Counted from the stretch's first letter, positions 46,868-56,477 are shown. The stretch is DNA of 64,000 bases from Colwellia sp. BRX10-3 (GCF_014077505.1 NZ_JACGWA010000006.1:161137-225136), one strand, 5' to 3'. Notes: generated by a model from the letters alone, not told the origin. Program-made: numbers and translations.

Positions 46868-46906
46868 AATTAAGGGTAAACAAATATAACTCGTTTACCC
46901 TTAATT
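46868..46906 (-). terminator. Hairpin between the TldE-like and DUF4159 genes
   Basis: A perfect 14-bp inverted repeat, with arms AATTAAGGGTAAAC at 46868-46881 and its complement at 46893-46906. On the minus strand it is followed by TTGTTTATTT. It could end the tld transcript, making tld and moxR separate or partly separate units. The right end of the repeat lies 28 bp from the TldE-like stop. Confidence 0.6.
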
Positions 46907-46934
46907 AAGTGCTTATTTCAATCCTATTTATTAA

Positions 46935-48302
46935 CTAAACAGCGTCTGACAAACTGCTAAAGGTGAAATCACGGATTTTCATCGGTGGTATCATGCTGCC
47001 ATTAATACGCTGCGGCTTACCCAAAGCTTCAATATTATTAAGCATAACTATGGGGCTTTCATTAAAACGGAAGTTTTTAATTGGATATTTAATCTTACCA
47101 TTTTCAATATAAAAAGTGCCGTCACGTGTTAGTCCTGTATATAACAATGTTTGAGGGTCTAATGCGCGAATGTACCACAAACGTGTCACGAGAATTCCAC
47201 GTCGGGTATCTTTGATCATATCTTCAATGCTGTCATTGCCGCCAGCCATTATAATTTGTGATGGGCCTCCAAATAAGCCCGAGCCTGCGTAAGCGGTAGG
47301 CATATAATTAACACCGGTTTTACCGGCCCAATACGGAGAGTTTGGCATATTGACAATTTTGCCATCTTTTATCCAGTCAGTTTTTGCAACACTGTGTCCG
47401 TTACCGGCAAATGGCGCTGTTGGTGCCTCAGCGTTCATTGGATCAGAATAAATATGTACGCGTTCATCAAAAAGCTTTTCACCTAAGCGATTAGTTGGTC
47501 CACCTTCTTTACCTTCTTCTTGTTTTTTACTTAAGAAGCTACGGCCTTCATCAGCTGAGCGTTGATTCATACTGCTAAACATATTGCTCAGCAATTGAAC
47601 GCTGGCTGCAGGCTCTAAAATAACCGTATATTTTCCTGGTTCTAATTCTTTAGCTTCAGCTGATGCTATTGATTTTTCAATAGCAACTTGCGAGGCTTTT
47701 TTGGTATTTAAACGGTTAAAGTCACTATAATCTCGAGTGACCCAGCCAGAGCCTTTACCATCTTCTGTACGAATAGTGACAGTGAAATCAACATTCGTTG
47801 CTTTATTATAAGCAAACAGTCCTTTGTTATTCATAATCGCAACAAATGTCGTCGCATCTTGTAAAAATCCTGACGAGACCAATTTATTGGCTTTTGAGGG
47901 TTTTATGCTATTTTCTGCCGCTTGTGCTCTATCATCAGGTGTGACATTTGAGGTTGAATCAAAAGCACTGATAGGTTTAAGATACTTTTGTTTGCCAAAC
48001 ACTGGCATATTTTCTGGATTTTTAGGTGCTAATTTTGCCAATTCTTCTGAGCGCTTAACGACTTTCATCAGTGAAGCATCGTCAAATTCGTTAATGGTAG
48101 CAACACCGGTTTTCTTACCAAATGTTGACTGTACCGCTAAGGTTAAATCACTTTGTTCACCTGATGTAGAAACTGTATTGCGGGCGGTACGAATATTACC
48201 ACCTTCAAGGCCATCTAAATTACATTCACATTCGTCAGCTGTAGAAAATGAAAGTACTTTTTGTAATAACTTTTTCGCGTGTTGTTCTGTTAAAATTGTC
48301 AT
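46935..48302 (-). CDS. TldE/PmbA-like metallopeptidase subunit without signal peptide
   Basis: This 455-residue protein belongs to the TldD/PmbA family, in its TldE-like (non-catalytic partner) half: an N-terminal domain and a C-terminal beta domain with TRRGILVTRLWYIRALDPQT, then GLTRDGTFYIENGKI. There is no HExxxH motif, as expected for TldE. The ATG at 48302, with AAGGA upstream, gives a polar N-terminus (MTILTEQHAKKLLQKV); an upstream start at 48341 adds only basic residues. Neither gives a Sec or Tat signal, unlike the TldD-like partner 51 bp upstream. Confidence 0.87.
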   Translation of the reverse strand: MTILTEQHAKKLLQKVLSFSTADECECNLDGLEGGNIRTARNTVSTSGEQSDLTLAVQSTFGKKTGVATINEFDDASLMKVVKRSEELAKLAPKNPENMPVFGKQKYLKPISAFDSTSNVTPDDRAQAAENSIKPSKANKLVSSGFLQDATTFVAIMNNKGLFAYNKATNVDFTVTIRTEDGKGSGWVTRDYSDFNRLNTKKASQVAIEKSIASAEAKELEPGKYTVILEPAASVQLLSNMFSSMNQRSADEGRSFLSKKQEEGKEGGPTNRLGEKLFDERVHIYSDPMNAEAPTAPFAGNGHSVAKTDWIKDGKIVNMPNSPYWAGKTGVNYMPTAYAGSGLFGGPSQIIMAGGNDSIEDMIKDTRRGILVTRLWYIRALDPQTLLYTGLTRDGTFYIENGKIKYPIKNFRFNESPIVMLNNIEALGKPQRINGSMIPPMKIRDFTFSSLSDAV

Positions 48303-48353
48303 GACGCTTTGCTTCCTTTTATGCTTTATTCTTATCGTCAAATATGAGTTAAA

Positions 48354-49982
48354 TTAAACTTTGCGAGCGGTATTGATCACGTTAATATTATTAAAACGTG
48401 TTGTTGGACAACCGTGCGAAACCGCACTAACTTGAGAAGGTTGACCTTTACCATCAAAAAATGAACCGCCTATGCGATAATCAGACTTGCCCGCCATTTG
48501 TGTACAGCTATTCCAAAACTCTTGGGTGTTTGATTGATAAGCCACATCTTCAATTTGCTCAGTAATTTTACCGTCTTTGATTTCAAAAAATAATTGACCA
48601 CCAAATTGAAAGTTATAACGCTGTTGGTCAATTGAAAATGAACCTCGACCCGCTATATATATGCCATTTTCAACATCTTTAATAACATCATCAGCTGACA
48701 AATCTTTATCATTTGGCTTTAAGGAAACATTTGGCATACGTTGAAACTGCACGTCACGCCAACTTTGCGAGTAACAACAACCATGTGATTCTTTTTGGTC
48801 GATCATATGTACTTGGTCACGAATGGCTTGATAGTTAACCAGTGTACCGTTTTTAACTAAATCCCATTCTTTGGTTTTAACACCTTCATCATCATAACCG
48901 ACGTTACCTAATGAATAAGGTTGGGTCTTATCAGCAAATAAATTAACAATATCAGAGCCATAGTTAAATTTGCCGCTTTTCCATTTATCTAAAGTGGCAA
49001 AACTTGTGCCCGCGAAATTAGCTTCATAACCCAACACTCGGTCAAGCTCTAGCGGATGACCTACTGACTCATGAATAGTTAACATTAAATGTGCAGGGTC
49101 TAATACTAAGTCATATTTACCTGGCTCAACTGATTTTGCTTTTAACTTGGCTTGCAGTTGTTTACCGGCCGCTGTTGCATCTTCGAGCATGTCATAAGAG
49201 TTTTTATAACCGACATTAGCGCCTAAAATACGTACTTTATCTTCTTCTTTCCCGTCTAAGTACTCAAAGCCCATACCAACAGGGTTTCCTAAGCCAGTAC
49301 GTTGTTTAAAGCCTTCTTTACCAACCGCTGTAGCAAAAAATGGTGCCCATAAACGATGCACGTCTTGATCAATATATGAACCATCAGTAGAGGCAAAATA
49401 TTTTTGTTCATTCACTAAAAATAAAACCGAGGTTATATAGTTGGCGCCATTAGACATGGCAGCATCATTTACTGACAACAGCAAATCCACTTTATCTTTA
49501 ATGGGGATTTCAAGGGCATTTTTTTTAATCGGCGTATTCCAGCTGACTTCACCCACCCCTTTCACTGGAGCAAGTTGCACTGGAACCGTTTGAAATTTAG
49601 AGTTCGCCATCGCAACAGCTACGGCTTTTTCAGCGGTTTTAGCAATACTATCAGGGGTCATGTTTGAAGTAGAAGCGAAGCCCCAAGTACCATTAGCGAT
49701 AACACGAATACCAATACCCGCAGACTCAGTATTAACAATGTTATCAACCCGTGTCTCTTGTGTCGTAACAAACTGATTGAGATAACGACCGATGCGCGCA
49801 TCAGCATACGACGCACCCTTTGCTTTTGCTGCGTTTAACGCTATATCTGCCAACTTTTTCTTATAAGCAACATCCATTGGCTTATCTAATAATTGCTCTG
49901 CTGATACCGCGAAGCCAGACATCGGCAACATTAACCCACCAGCACCAACGCCGGTAAGCTTAATAAAATCACGTCTTTGCAT
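48354..49982 (-). CDS. TldD-like metallopeptidase with Tat signal
   Basis: This 542-residue protein has the TldD catalytic signature HESVGHPLELDR (His at about 304 and 309), a variant of the family HExxxH zinc motif, and the beta domain with AGRGSFSIDQQRYNFQFGG. At its N-terminus is a clear twin-arginine signal (MQRRDFIKLTGVGAGGLMLP), absent from cytoplasmic TldD of Escherichia coli. The second ATG at 49982 is preferred because AGAGGGA lies six bases before it. TldD and TldE form a heterodimeric peptidase that trims unfolded peptides. This version should act outside the cytoplasm. Confidence 0.9.
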   Translation of the reverse strand: MQRRDFIKLTGVGAGGLMLPMSGFAVSAEQLLDKPMDVAYKKKLADIALNAAKAKGASYADARIGRYLNQFVTTQETRVDNIVNTESAGIGIRVIANGTWGFASTSNMTPDSIAKTAEKAVAVAMANSKFQTVPVQLAPVKGVGEVSWNTPIKKNALEIPIKDKVDLLLSVNDAAMSNGANYITSVLFLVNEQKYFASTDGSYIDQDVHRLWAPFFATAVGKEGFKQRTGLGNPVGMGFEYLDGKEEDKVRILGANVGYKNSYDMLEDATAAGKQLQAKLKAKSVEPGKYDLVLDPAHLMLTIHESVGHPLELDRVLGYEANFAGTSFATLDKWKSGKFNYGSDIVNLFADKTQPYSLGNVGYDDEGVKTKEWDLVKNGTLVNYQAIRDQVHMIDQKESHGCCYSQSWRDVQFQRMPNVSLKPNDKDLSADDVIKDVENGIYIAGRGSFSIDQQRYNFQFGGQLFFEIKDGKITEQIEDVAYQSNTQEFWNSCTQMAGKSDYRIGGSFFDGKGQPSQVSAVSHGCPTTRFNNINVINTARKV

Positions 49983-50614
49983 TTCCATTCCCTCTGTTTA
50001 TTTTTATTTTAACTTCTTGTTATATTTTATATATTGAAAATTAGCTACAACAAAGCCTCAAATATTACTCATAAGTAATAATTTATAAATAGATTGGTAA
50101 AAGCTTCAAGCGGATAAACATCATCAATTAAATATAGCGTAATGCGGTAGTCTATAACAGGGGTTAAAAAATATACTAAGATATTTGTTAACAATTACGT
50201 AACAAAGTATTTCGATTCTAAAAGTTTATATAATCTGCCTTTTTAATTAATTGGCATTGAATGAAAGAAAAACTAAATACATATAGTAAATTACATTTAA
50301 TCTAGGTACGCATATTTATATCGAGTTACATAATCATGCTACATAAACTATTTCCAACCTTAGTATGGATTAAAATAAACAATAAATAGGCTGATTTTCG
50401 CCGTAACACTCAACAAATTATGACTCTCATTTTATGTATAACTATTGATGAAAAATGATATTGAACACGCACAGTACACTATTTATTCATGGATGATTTT
50501 AAAAGCTAACTGTCCATAATACCTAGCGCTTATCACTGAATTTCATCACAATATGACTACTGCTAATGGTTAAGTTCTGTTAGCATAAGCGCAAAATAAT
50601 TATCGAGCTTCAAT
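49983..50614. other. Divergent intergenic region between tldD-like and xthA genes
   Basis: About 630 bp, AT-rich, without a convincing ORF or RNA gene. It must hold the promoter for the long leftward tld/moxR block and for xthA. I see no clear operator or terminator in it. Confidence 0.55.
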
Positions 50615-51424
50615 ATGAAAATCATCTCTTTTAATATAAATGGCCTACGTGCACGATTGCACCAACTACAGGCAATTATAGATAAGCATCAACCTGATAT
50701 TATTGGCCTTCAAGAAATTAAAGTGCATGATGAAGTGTTCCCGCTGGCTGATGTTGAAGCGATGGGCTATCACGTTTATTTTCATGGTCAAAAGGCCCAC
50801 TACGGCGTTGCTATGCTTTGTAAAAAAGCCGCAGATGTGGTTACTAAAGGATTTCCAACCGATAATGACGAAGCTCAAAAGCGTATGATTATGGTACAAA
50901 CCACTGATGAGAATGGAGACAAAGTTACGGTATTAAACGGTTACTTTCCACAAGGTGAAAATATTGCCCATGAAACCAAATATCCTTACAAGCGTCAGTT
51001 TTATAAAGATTTAATGCAATACTTAAGTGACAACCATACGCCAGATGAAAATGTTGTCGTTATGGGTGATATTAATATTTCACCTGCTGATTTAGACATA
51101 GGTATTGGTGAGCCAAATAAAAAACGTTGGTTAAAAACCGGTAAATGTAGCTTCCAACCAGAAGAAAGAGAATGGTTAGCCACGCTCATGAATTGGGGAT
51201 TTACCGATACCTTTAGAGCATTACACCCAACCCGTGAAGAAAGATACTCATGGTTTGATTATCGCTCGCGTGGCTTTGATGATAACCGAGGTTTACGCAT
51301 TGATGTTGTACTGGCAACTAAACAACTTGCCAGTCGTTGTATCGAGTCAGATATTGACTATGAACTAAGAGGCATTGAAAAACCTTCTGATCATGCGCCC
51401 ATTTGGTCTACGTTTAGCAAATAA
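50615..51424 (+). CDS. xthA: Exodeoxyribonuclease III
   Basis: This 269-residue enzyme of the exonuclease-endonuclease-phosphatase family has the catalytic landmarks FNINGLRAR (Asn), [10 protein letters not shown] (Glu), [20 protein letters not shown] (Asp and Asn), and SDHAPIW at the end (Asp-His). It is an AP endonuclease and 3'-5' exonuclease in base excision repair. The start is an ATG at 50615. A terminator follows directly and the gene is monocistronic. Confidence 0.95.
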   Translation: MKIISFNINGLRARLHQLQAIIDKHQPDIIGLQEIKVHDEVFPLADVEAMGYHVYFHGQKAHYGVAMLCKKAADVVTKGFPTDNDEAQKRMIMVQTTDENGDKVTVLNGYFPQGENIAHETKYPYKRQFYKDLMQYLSDNHTPDENVVVMGDINISPADLDIGIGEPNKKRWLKTGKCSFQPEEREWLATLMNWGFTDTFRALHPTREERYSWFDYRSRGFDDNRGLRIDVVLATKQLASRCIESDIDYELRGIEKPSDHAPIWSTFSK

Positions 51425-51447
51425 AAGCTTTTCAAACTTATTACTAT

Positions 51448-51474
51448 AAAAGGGCTTATGCCCTTTTCTGTTTA
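51448..51474 (+). terminator. Rho-independent terminator after xthA
   Basis: AAAAGGGC at 51448-51455 pairs with GCCCTTTT at 51460-51467 around TTAT, and a CTGTTT stretch follows. Confidence 0.88.
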
Positions 51475-51494
51475 GATAGATATTATTGATAATT

Positions 51495-52319
51495 ATGACT
51501 GCTAACCATTACGCTTGCCCATTATGTAATTTACCACTGCTAAAACACGAGAAGGTATTTCGTTGTGTAAATAATCATAGTTTTGATCGAGCTAAAGAAA
51601 ATTACTTAAATTTACTGCCCGTACAATTTAAACATTCAAAAAATCCTGGTGATAACAAGGCAATGGTCAACGCTAGACGTGCGTTTTTAGAACAAGGTTA
51701 TTACCAACCCTTGGTTGATAGGTTAGTCGCATTATATCAAGAGAAAGCGGTTACAGATGCCAGTAAACCTTCAATTTTACTAGATGCAGGTTGTGGCGAA
51801 GGTTTTTATACTCATCAACATAAAAACGCTGAAAATACAGTTTATGGTGTTGATATTGCTAAAGAAGCCATCAAAAAGGCGGGGAAAAAGTATCAACAAT
51901 GCCACTTCAGCGTGGCAACATTATCAAAATTACCTTTTGCCGATAGTTTATTCTCTTGGATTGTATCTGTGTATGCACCTATTCTAGAACAGGAGTTCAC
52001 TCGGGTATTAAACGAAGGTGGATTTTTGTTAACTGTTACACCTGCTAAACAGCATTTAATGCAACTAAAACAACATATTTATGATGATGCTAAAGAGCAT
52101 GATGAAGAAAAAACACCTGTTGAATGTTTAACATTAGTACACCAAGAAAACATCTCTTATCAAATGCACTTAAAAACGGGTCAAGACACCTTAAATCTAC
52201 TCTCTATGACACCCTTTGCTTTTAAAGCAAGTGATGAGGTCAAAAAAACCTTGTTAAATCATGATGACTTTATTTGTCAGGCTGATTTTTTGATCAGGTT
52301 ATACCAAAAATCGAGCTAA
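51495..52319 (+). CDS. rlmA: 23S rRNA (guanine-745-N1) methyltransferase
   Basis: This 274-residue protein has an N-terminal zinc ribbon (CPLCNLPLLKHEKVFRCVNNH) and a Rossmann SAM-binding domain with motif I LLDAGCGEGFYT, motif II VYGVDIAKEA and a KLPFADSLF stretch. That layout is typical of RlmA(I), which methylates G745 of 23S rRNA. A TTG at 51486 is in frame, but the ATG at 51495 fits the zinc ribbon start. It follows xthA and is preceded by that gene's terminator. Confidence 0.92.
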   Translation: MTANHYACPLCNLPLLKHEKVFRCVNNHSFDRAKENYLNLLPVQFKHSKNPGDNKAMVNARRAFLEQGYYQPLVDRLVALYQEKAVTDASKPSILLDAGCGEGFYTHQHKNAENTVYGVDIAKEAIKKAGKKYQQCHFSVATLSKLPFADSLFSWIVSVYAPILEQEFTRVLNEGGFLLTVTPAKQHLMQLKQHIYDDAKEHDEEKTPVECLTLVHQENISYQMHLKTGQDTLNLLSMTPFAFKASDEVKKTLLNHDDFICQADFLIRLYQKSS

Positions 52320-52322
52320 AAA

Positions 52323-52351
52323 AATGCGATGCAGTTTTACTGTGTCGCATT
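52323..52351 (+). terminator. Hairpin after rlmA
   Basis: AATGCGATGCAG at 52323-52334 pairs with CTGTGTCGCATT at 52340-52351, including two G-T wobbles, around a TTTTA loop. No T tract follows. Confidence 0.6.
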
Positions 52352-52360
52352 GATGTACTA

Positions 52361-52569
52361 ATACCAATTTCATTAATAACTTGAACTAGTTTATACGCCC
52401 AGAAACAGTCGAATACATGACATTCATTGTAATAACTTGTTGTTCAGGACAATAAACTCCTGCGATGTCTTACAAATTGTATCCATGCAGTGATAATTAA
52501 TAATAAATAACACAGTCGTTGGCTGTTGAAATCCGCAGAAATGTTTAGATAATGAATGATATTGGTATG
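52361..52569. mobile_element. Candidate MITE with terminal inverted repeats
   Basis: About 209 bp with no ORF are flanked by imperfect inverted repeats: ATACCAATTTCATTAATAAC at the left end (52361-52380) and AATGAATGATATTGGTAT at the right end (52552-52569), which match in inverted orientation over about 17 positions with a few mismatches. The element sits between rlmA and the yfbV terminator. It could be a miniature transposable element of a type common in Alteromonadales. No clear target duplication can be fixed by eye. Confidence 0.5.
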
Positions 52570-52571
52570 AC

Positions 52572-52593
52572 TTCGACTATTAATTTAGTCGAA
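52572..52593 (-). terminator. Terminator downstream of yfbV
   Basis: TTCGACTA at 52572-52579 pairs with TAGTCGAA at 52586-52593 around TTAATT. It lies immediately after the yfbV stop on the minus strand. Confidence 0.65.
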
Positions 52594-53025
52594 TCAAGAG
52601 GTTTTAAAGCGATTTTTAAATGTTAAATTCAATAACTGAGCTAGGTCTAGATAGCGTGGACGCTGAGTTGACAGCTTGATATCGCCACCACTTTGATTAA
52701 CGCGTGAAACACTTTCTTTATACCAATTAGCTAACGCCGGAGGCAAAAACTTATCGGCTTTAATCCCCATAAAAATCAATGCTTGTAATGGAAAACTCAA
52801 TATACATAAAGTATATAAAAGTGCTTGTGGTAAAACAGCCATAGAGCCAAAATACAACTGCATAATTAAACAAAACAGTGCTAAGCCAGGCATAACTTTA
52901 CAAACCAAACGACTAATTTTTACGGTTTGATACTCAGCAAAATATTCACCGAGTTCAGCGCGCGAGGGCCATAAATTCATATATTTTCGGCCGAGCAAGA
53001 TAATTTCTAATACAGATAACTTCAT
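52594..53025 (-). CDS. yfbV: YfbV/UPF0208 inner-membrane protein
   Basis: This protein of about 143 residues resembles YfbV, with a basic N-terminus followed by two membrane helices (about 50-68 and 73-93) and the conserved PPALANWYKESVSRVNQSGGD, then YLDLAQLLNLTFKNRF. In Escherichia coli YfbV is involved in insulation of the Ter macrodomain. The ATG at 53025 is the most likely start although its ribosome site is weak; a GTG lies 9 bases upstream. Confidence 0.85.
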   Translation of the reverse strand: MKLSVLEIILLGRKYMNLWPSRAELGEYFAEYQTVKISRLVCKVMPGLALFCLIMQLYFGSMAVLPQALLYTLCILSFPLQALIFMGIKADKFLPPALANWYKESVSRVNQSGGDIKLSTQRPRYLDLAQLLNLTFKNRFKTS

Positions 53026-53819
53026 AAGCAACACACTACATCAGGAGTTTATTAAAAGATAGCACAAACTGTTACCCGTTAGCGCAACAAATGTACCTAG
53101 AGGACCCTAATTGTCGATATTTTATTGTATAACATCAATATTTCAATTACTTATTATACAACTATTCACGGCTATAAAAATCACGTAAACATCATTAATA
53201 AATTATCCACGTTAAATCAATCCTCGGCTTATTTTGATAACATTTTCATCATACCTACAATGAGTAAAATCCTATTAGTTCACCCTTTCTAAAGATCTTT
53301 AACTTAGGATATAAACCACATGATGACATTGGTTGCAATTCAAACACACTGTTAGTCTTCCAGCGATAAAACAGCAAATTAGAAAGATCTGCTATATAAA
53401 TAAAGTGATCTTTAGCGGGGTTACACATTAGTCTGACTTTTTCTTAACTTATCTATAAAATTTTGTATATATTTTTTAACTGATATTTTTTAACCACCAC
53501 TTTTAATAACTATAAAACAATAAGTTATAGACTTAAACAACAGTTGCACACAATGATATCCACAGCAAATGTGGATATCATTTAGTGGTCAATATTTTAT
53601 TTAGTACAATTAATTCGCTTTATATACTCGCATAGACCTAGAAATACACAGACTTGATAGCAAAAATCTATTTAGTGCAGAATAACTACAGCTTAACTAG
53701 TTTGATCAGTAACACCATTTAACTTATTCATTCAAATTTTCAATCGTATAACAGCTAGAGATCCTTACTATTAAGCGTTATAGTAAGGCTATCAGTACCT
53801 AAACAAATGAAGTTGATTT
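53026..53819. other. 790-bp intergenic region with an orphan hairpin
   Basis: This is the longest gap in the window, between divergent yfbV and the ACT-domain gene. No ORF or known RNA family was recognised. It contains a strong 13-bp perfect stem-loop at 53552-53582. Confidence 0.6.
53552..53582. repeat. Perfect 13-bp stem-loop
   Basis: AATGATATCCACA at 53552-53564 and its exact complement at 53570-53582 flank a GCAAA loop. There is no T tract on either strand and no adjacent gene end, so its role is unclear. Confidence 0.75.
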
Positions 53820-54200
53820 ATGAGTAACTTTACCCTGCGCCGCTTATCTGAAACATTTGCTATTCACAGTTTACGACGTGAGAGTTCAATCCCTGATGTG
53901 GTATTTAATGCACCGATATTCTTTCTAGCAAAAACCTATGATGAAATATCAATTGTGCTTCCGGAACATATTGAAATTGACAGTGAAGAAGCTGAAAATG
54001 GTTGGCAAGCATTTGAAGTCGTTGGGCCACTCGACTTTACCTTAACCGGCATAATGTCAAATATATCAACGGTCTTGGCAAATGAAAAAATCAGTATTTT
54101 TGCTATCTCAACCTTTGATACTGATTACGTTTTAGTAAAGTCAGAAAAATTTGAAGCCGCAAAAGCTGCACTCATAAAACATAACTATCAAGTGATATAA
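53820..54200 (+). CDS. ACT-domain protein (CASTOR/POLLUX-type ACT)
   Basis: This 126-residue protein carries two ACT-like halves: FFLAKTYDEISIVLPEHI and the second domain with FTLTGIMSNISTVLANEKISI then FAISTFDTDYVLVK, the pattern of the ACT_7 family. ACT domains bind amino acids and regulate enzymes. No enzyme domain is attached. It lies 13 bp before the Spx/ArsC-like gene and in the same orientation as dapE, suggesting a shared transcript. Confidence 0.8.
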   Translation: MSNFTLRRLSETFAIHSLRRESSIPDVVFNAPIFFLAKTYDEISIVLPEHIEIDSEEAENGWQAFEVVGPLDFTLTGIMSNISTVLANEKISIFAISTFDTDYVLVKSEKFEAAKAALIKHNYQVI

Positions 54201-54213
54201 TTCAGGAAATATA

Positions 54214-54558
54214 ATGACAATACTTTATGGCATTAAAAACTGCGATAGCGTAAAAAAAGCCAAAAAATGGTTAGAGCAAGAAAACATCCCATATCAATTC
54301 CATGACTTTCGAAGCGACGGCCTGAGCCCTGTATTGTTGCAGGAATTTATAATATCTGCAGATTTACCCTCGTTGTTAAATAAACGCAGCACGACCTTTC
54401 GTAATTTAACTGACGACATTAAAAACAATCTTACTGATGAAGTGATGGTTGAAATTATTTTAGCGCAACCCACGTTAATAAAACGGCCACTACTTAAGCA
54501 TAACCAAGTGTTTCTGGTTGGCTTCAAAGATAGTCAGTATCAAGAAACTTTGCTTTAG
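54214..54558 (+). CDS. Spx/ArsC-like thioredoxin-fold protein (YffB type)
   Basis: This 114-residue protein matches the YffB subgroup of the ArsC/Spx family: GIKNCDSVKKAKKWL at the start with a single Cys, HDFRSDGL, and NKRSTTFRNLTDDIKNNLT further on. The single active-site Cys is typical of YffB, whose substrate is unknown; glutathione-dependent reduction has been proposed. A GGAAA ribosome site precedes the ATG. Its stop codon abuts the possible GTG start of dapE, as in many gammaproteobacteria where these two genes are linked. Confidence 0.88.
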   Translation: MTILYGIKNCDSVKKAKKWLEQENIPYQFHDFRSDGLSPVLLQEFIISADLPSLLNKRSTTFRNLTDDIKNNLTDEVMVEIILAQPTLIKRPLLKHNQVFLVGFKDSQYQETLL

Positions 54559-54573
54559 GTGCACAGTATCCAT

Positions 54574-55722
54574 ATGAATAAACATAGTAATAGCACCATT
54601 TCATTAGCCCAAGCTTTGATTGAGCGCCCTTCTGTTACCCCTGAAGATTTCGGCTGTCAGCAATTAATGTCGGATCGTTTAGCCAAGTTAGGCTTTAATA
54701 ATGAAAGCATGGTGTTTGAAGATACCACCAACTTATGGTCTCGAAGAGGAAATTCAGGACCGGTATTTTGTTTTGCTGGCCATACCGATGTTGTGCCTGC
54801 GGGTAATTTAGAGAGCTGGAAAACCCCGCCTTTTGATCCTGTTATTGCTGACGGTATGCTTTATGGCCGAGGCGCTGCTGATATGAAAGGCAGCTTAGCG
54901 GCAATGATAATAGCAACAGAACGTTTTGTAGCTGACTACCCTAAACATCAAGGTTCTATCGCATTTTTGATCACCAGTGATGAAGAAGGACCTTTTATCA
55001 ATGGCACTACACGCGTTATTGATACGCTTGAAGCACGTAATGAAAAAATTGATTACTGCATTGTTGGCGAGCCTTCTAGTACAAGTACGCTGGGCGATGT
55101 TGTTAAAAACGGTCGTCGTGGCTCAATATCTGGTGAATTAAACATTCATGGTAAGCAAGGCCATGTGGCATATCCTGATCACGTCATTAACCCCATTCAT
55201 AAAGCTATGCCGGCTCTAGCCGAGTTAAGCGAAATGCATTGGGATAATGGCAATGAATATTTTCCGCCAACGAGTTTTCAAGTATCAAACATTCAATCAG
55301 GTACTGGTGCTACCAATGTGGTTCCAGGACATTTAACTGCGTTATTTAATTTACGTTATAGCACTGAGTTAACGGCAGAAATGATCGTTGATAAAGTTGA
55401 AGCATTATTAACTCAACATCAATTAGACTTTGACATTAACTGGGTATTTAACGGCCAACCCTTTATTACCGAACCTAGTACCCTGGTTGATTCTGTCGTG
55501 CAAGCAATTGAAACTTGCTGCAATATTACCCCAGAACTTTCCACTAGTGGTGGCACATCAGACGGACGATTTATTGCTCCTACTGGCGCACAGGTTGTTG
55601 AGCTTGGCCCTTGTAATGCCACTATTCATCAAGTAAATGAATGTGTTGCTGTACAAGACTTAATTCTATTAACTGATGTCTACTATCAAACCTTAGTTAA
55701 TGCGTTAACTAAAAATGCATAA
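54574..55722 (+). CDS. dapE: Succinyl-diaminopimelate desuccinylase
   Basis: This enzyme of about 382 residues hydrolyses N-succinyl-L,L-diaminopimelate in lysine and peptidoglycan precursor synthesis. The two-zinc M20 motifs are clear: [10 protein letters not shown] (His, Asp), [10 protein letters not shown] (Asp), TSDEEGP (Glu-Glu) and the C-terminal NATIHQVNE (His). The [10 protein letters not shown] motif is also present. The ATG at 54574 is chosen; a GTG at 54559, directly after the preceding stop, is possible and would add five residues. It overlaps the M15 peptidase start by eight bases. Confidence 0.95.
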   Translation: MNKHSNSTISLAQALIERPSVTPEDFGCQQLMSDRLAKLGFNNESMVFEDTTNLWSRRGNSGPVFCFAGHTDVVPAGNLESWKTPPFDPVIADGMLYGRGAADMKGSLAAMIIATERFVADYPKHQGSIAFLITSDEEGPFINGTTRVIDTLEARNEKIDYCIVGEPSSTSTLGDVVKNGRRGSISGELNIHGKQGHVAYPDHVINPIHKAMPALAELSEMHWDNGNEYFPPTSFQVSNIQSGTGATNVVPGHLTALFNLRYSTELTAEMIVDKVEALLTQHQLDFDINWVFNGQPFITEPSTLVDSVVQAIETCCNITPELSTSGGTSDGRFIAPTGAQVVELGPCNATIHQVNECVAVQDLILLTDVYYQTLVNALTKNA

Positions 55723-56401
55723 AATGACAAAACTTGAGCTAATGTTAACTGGAAAAACTGAAAGCCATATTCATTGGCTATCTAATAACATTGGTATTCA
55801 TCATGAAATGTTGTCGTCATTCAATCAACTACAACTCGCCGCACAAAGCGCAGGTATTGAACTAACAATAGCCAGTGGCTTTCGTAGTTTCGAACGCCAG
55901 TTATCGATTTGGCAAAATAAGTTTTCGGGTATTAGTGCCATCAAAGATACCTCTAATCAAATATTATCAACTGAGAATCTCAGTGAGCGTGAAAAGATAC
56001 ATGCCATTATGTTATTCTCTGCGCTGCCAGGAGCCAGTCGCCATCATTGGGGCTGCGACATTGATGTTTATGCTAAAAATTTATTACCGGCAGAACAACC
56101 TTTAGCCTTAGAACCATGGGAATACCAAGCTTCAGGGCACTTCTATCCGTTAACAGTTTGGCTGGCTGAACATGCGAAAACGTTTGGTTTCTTTTTCCCT
56201 TACGATAAATTTCGCGGTGGTGTTGCTCAAGAGCCTTGGCATCTTTCATACCTGCCATTATCTCAACACTACCAACAGGCATATACTGAAGCGCTTTTGG
56301 CTGAAACATTATTGAACACTGATATTCAGGGTAAAGCCTTGCTTCTACAGATATTACCTGAGCTTTATCAACGTTATATTATCAATATAGCTGAAGCTTA
56401 A
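55715..56401 (+). CDS. M15-family D,D-carboxypeptidase-like protein
   Basis: This 228-residue protein has the VanY/LdcB-type M15 zinc signatures: [25 protein letters not shown] (His and Asp ligands) and EPWHLSYLP (catalytic Glu-Pro-Trp-His). These enzymes trim the stem peptide of peptidoglycan. No signal peptide is visible, unlike most such enzymes, so it may act on cytoplasmic precursors or be exported in another way. Its start overlaps dapE by eight bases (55715-55722); the next ATG at 55724 is an alternative. Linkage to dapE points to cell-wall metabolism. Confidence 0.85.
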   Translation: MHKMTKLELMLTGKTESHIHWLSNNIGIHHEMLSSFNQLQLAAQSAGIELTIASGFRSFERQLSIWQNKFSGISAIKDTSNQILSTENLSEREKIHAIMLFSALPGASRHHWGCDIDVYAKNLLPAEQPLALEPWEYQASGHFYPLTVWLAEHAKTFGFFFPYDKFRGGVAQEPWHLSYLPLSQHYQQAYTEALLAETLLNTDIQGKALLLQILPELYQRYIINIAEA

Positions 56402-56477
56402 CGCCTGTTAGTTGATAAACGTAAGGTTGAAATTGAAGTTAAAATTGGATTTACAGATTTATGTGGAGCGTTAAATT

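Noticed and set aside
47824..48357. 177-residue ORF antisense to the TldE-like gene
   Set aside because: It is a shadow of a well-conserved gene; its translation has no recognisable domain.
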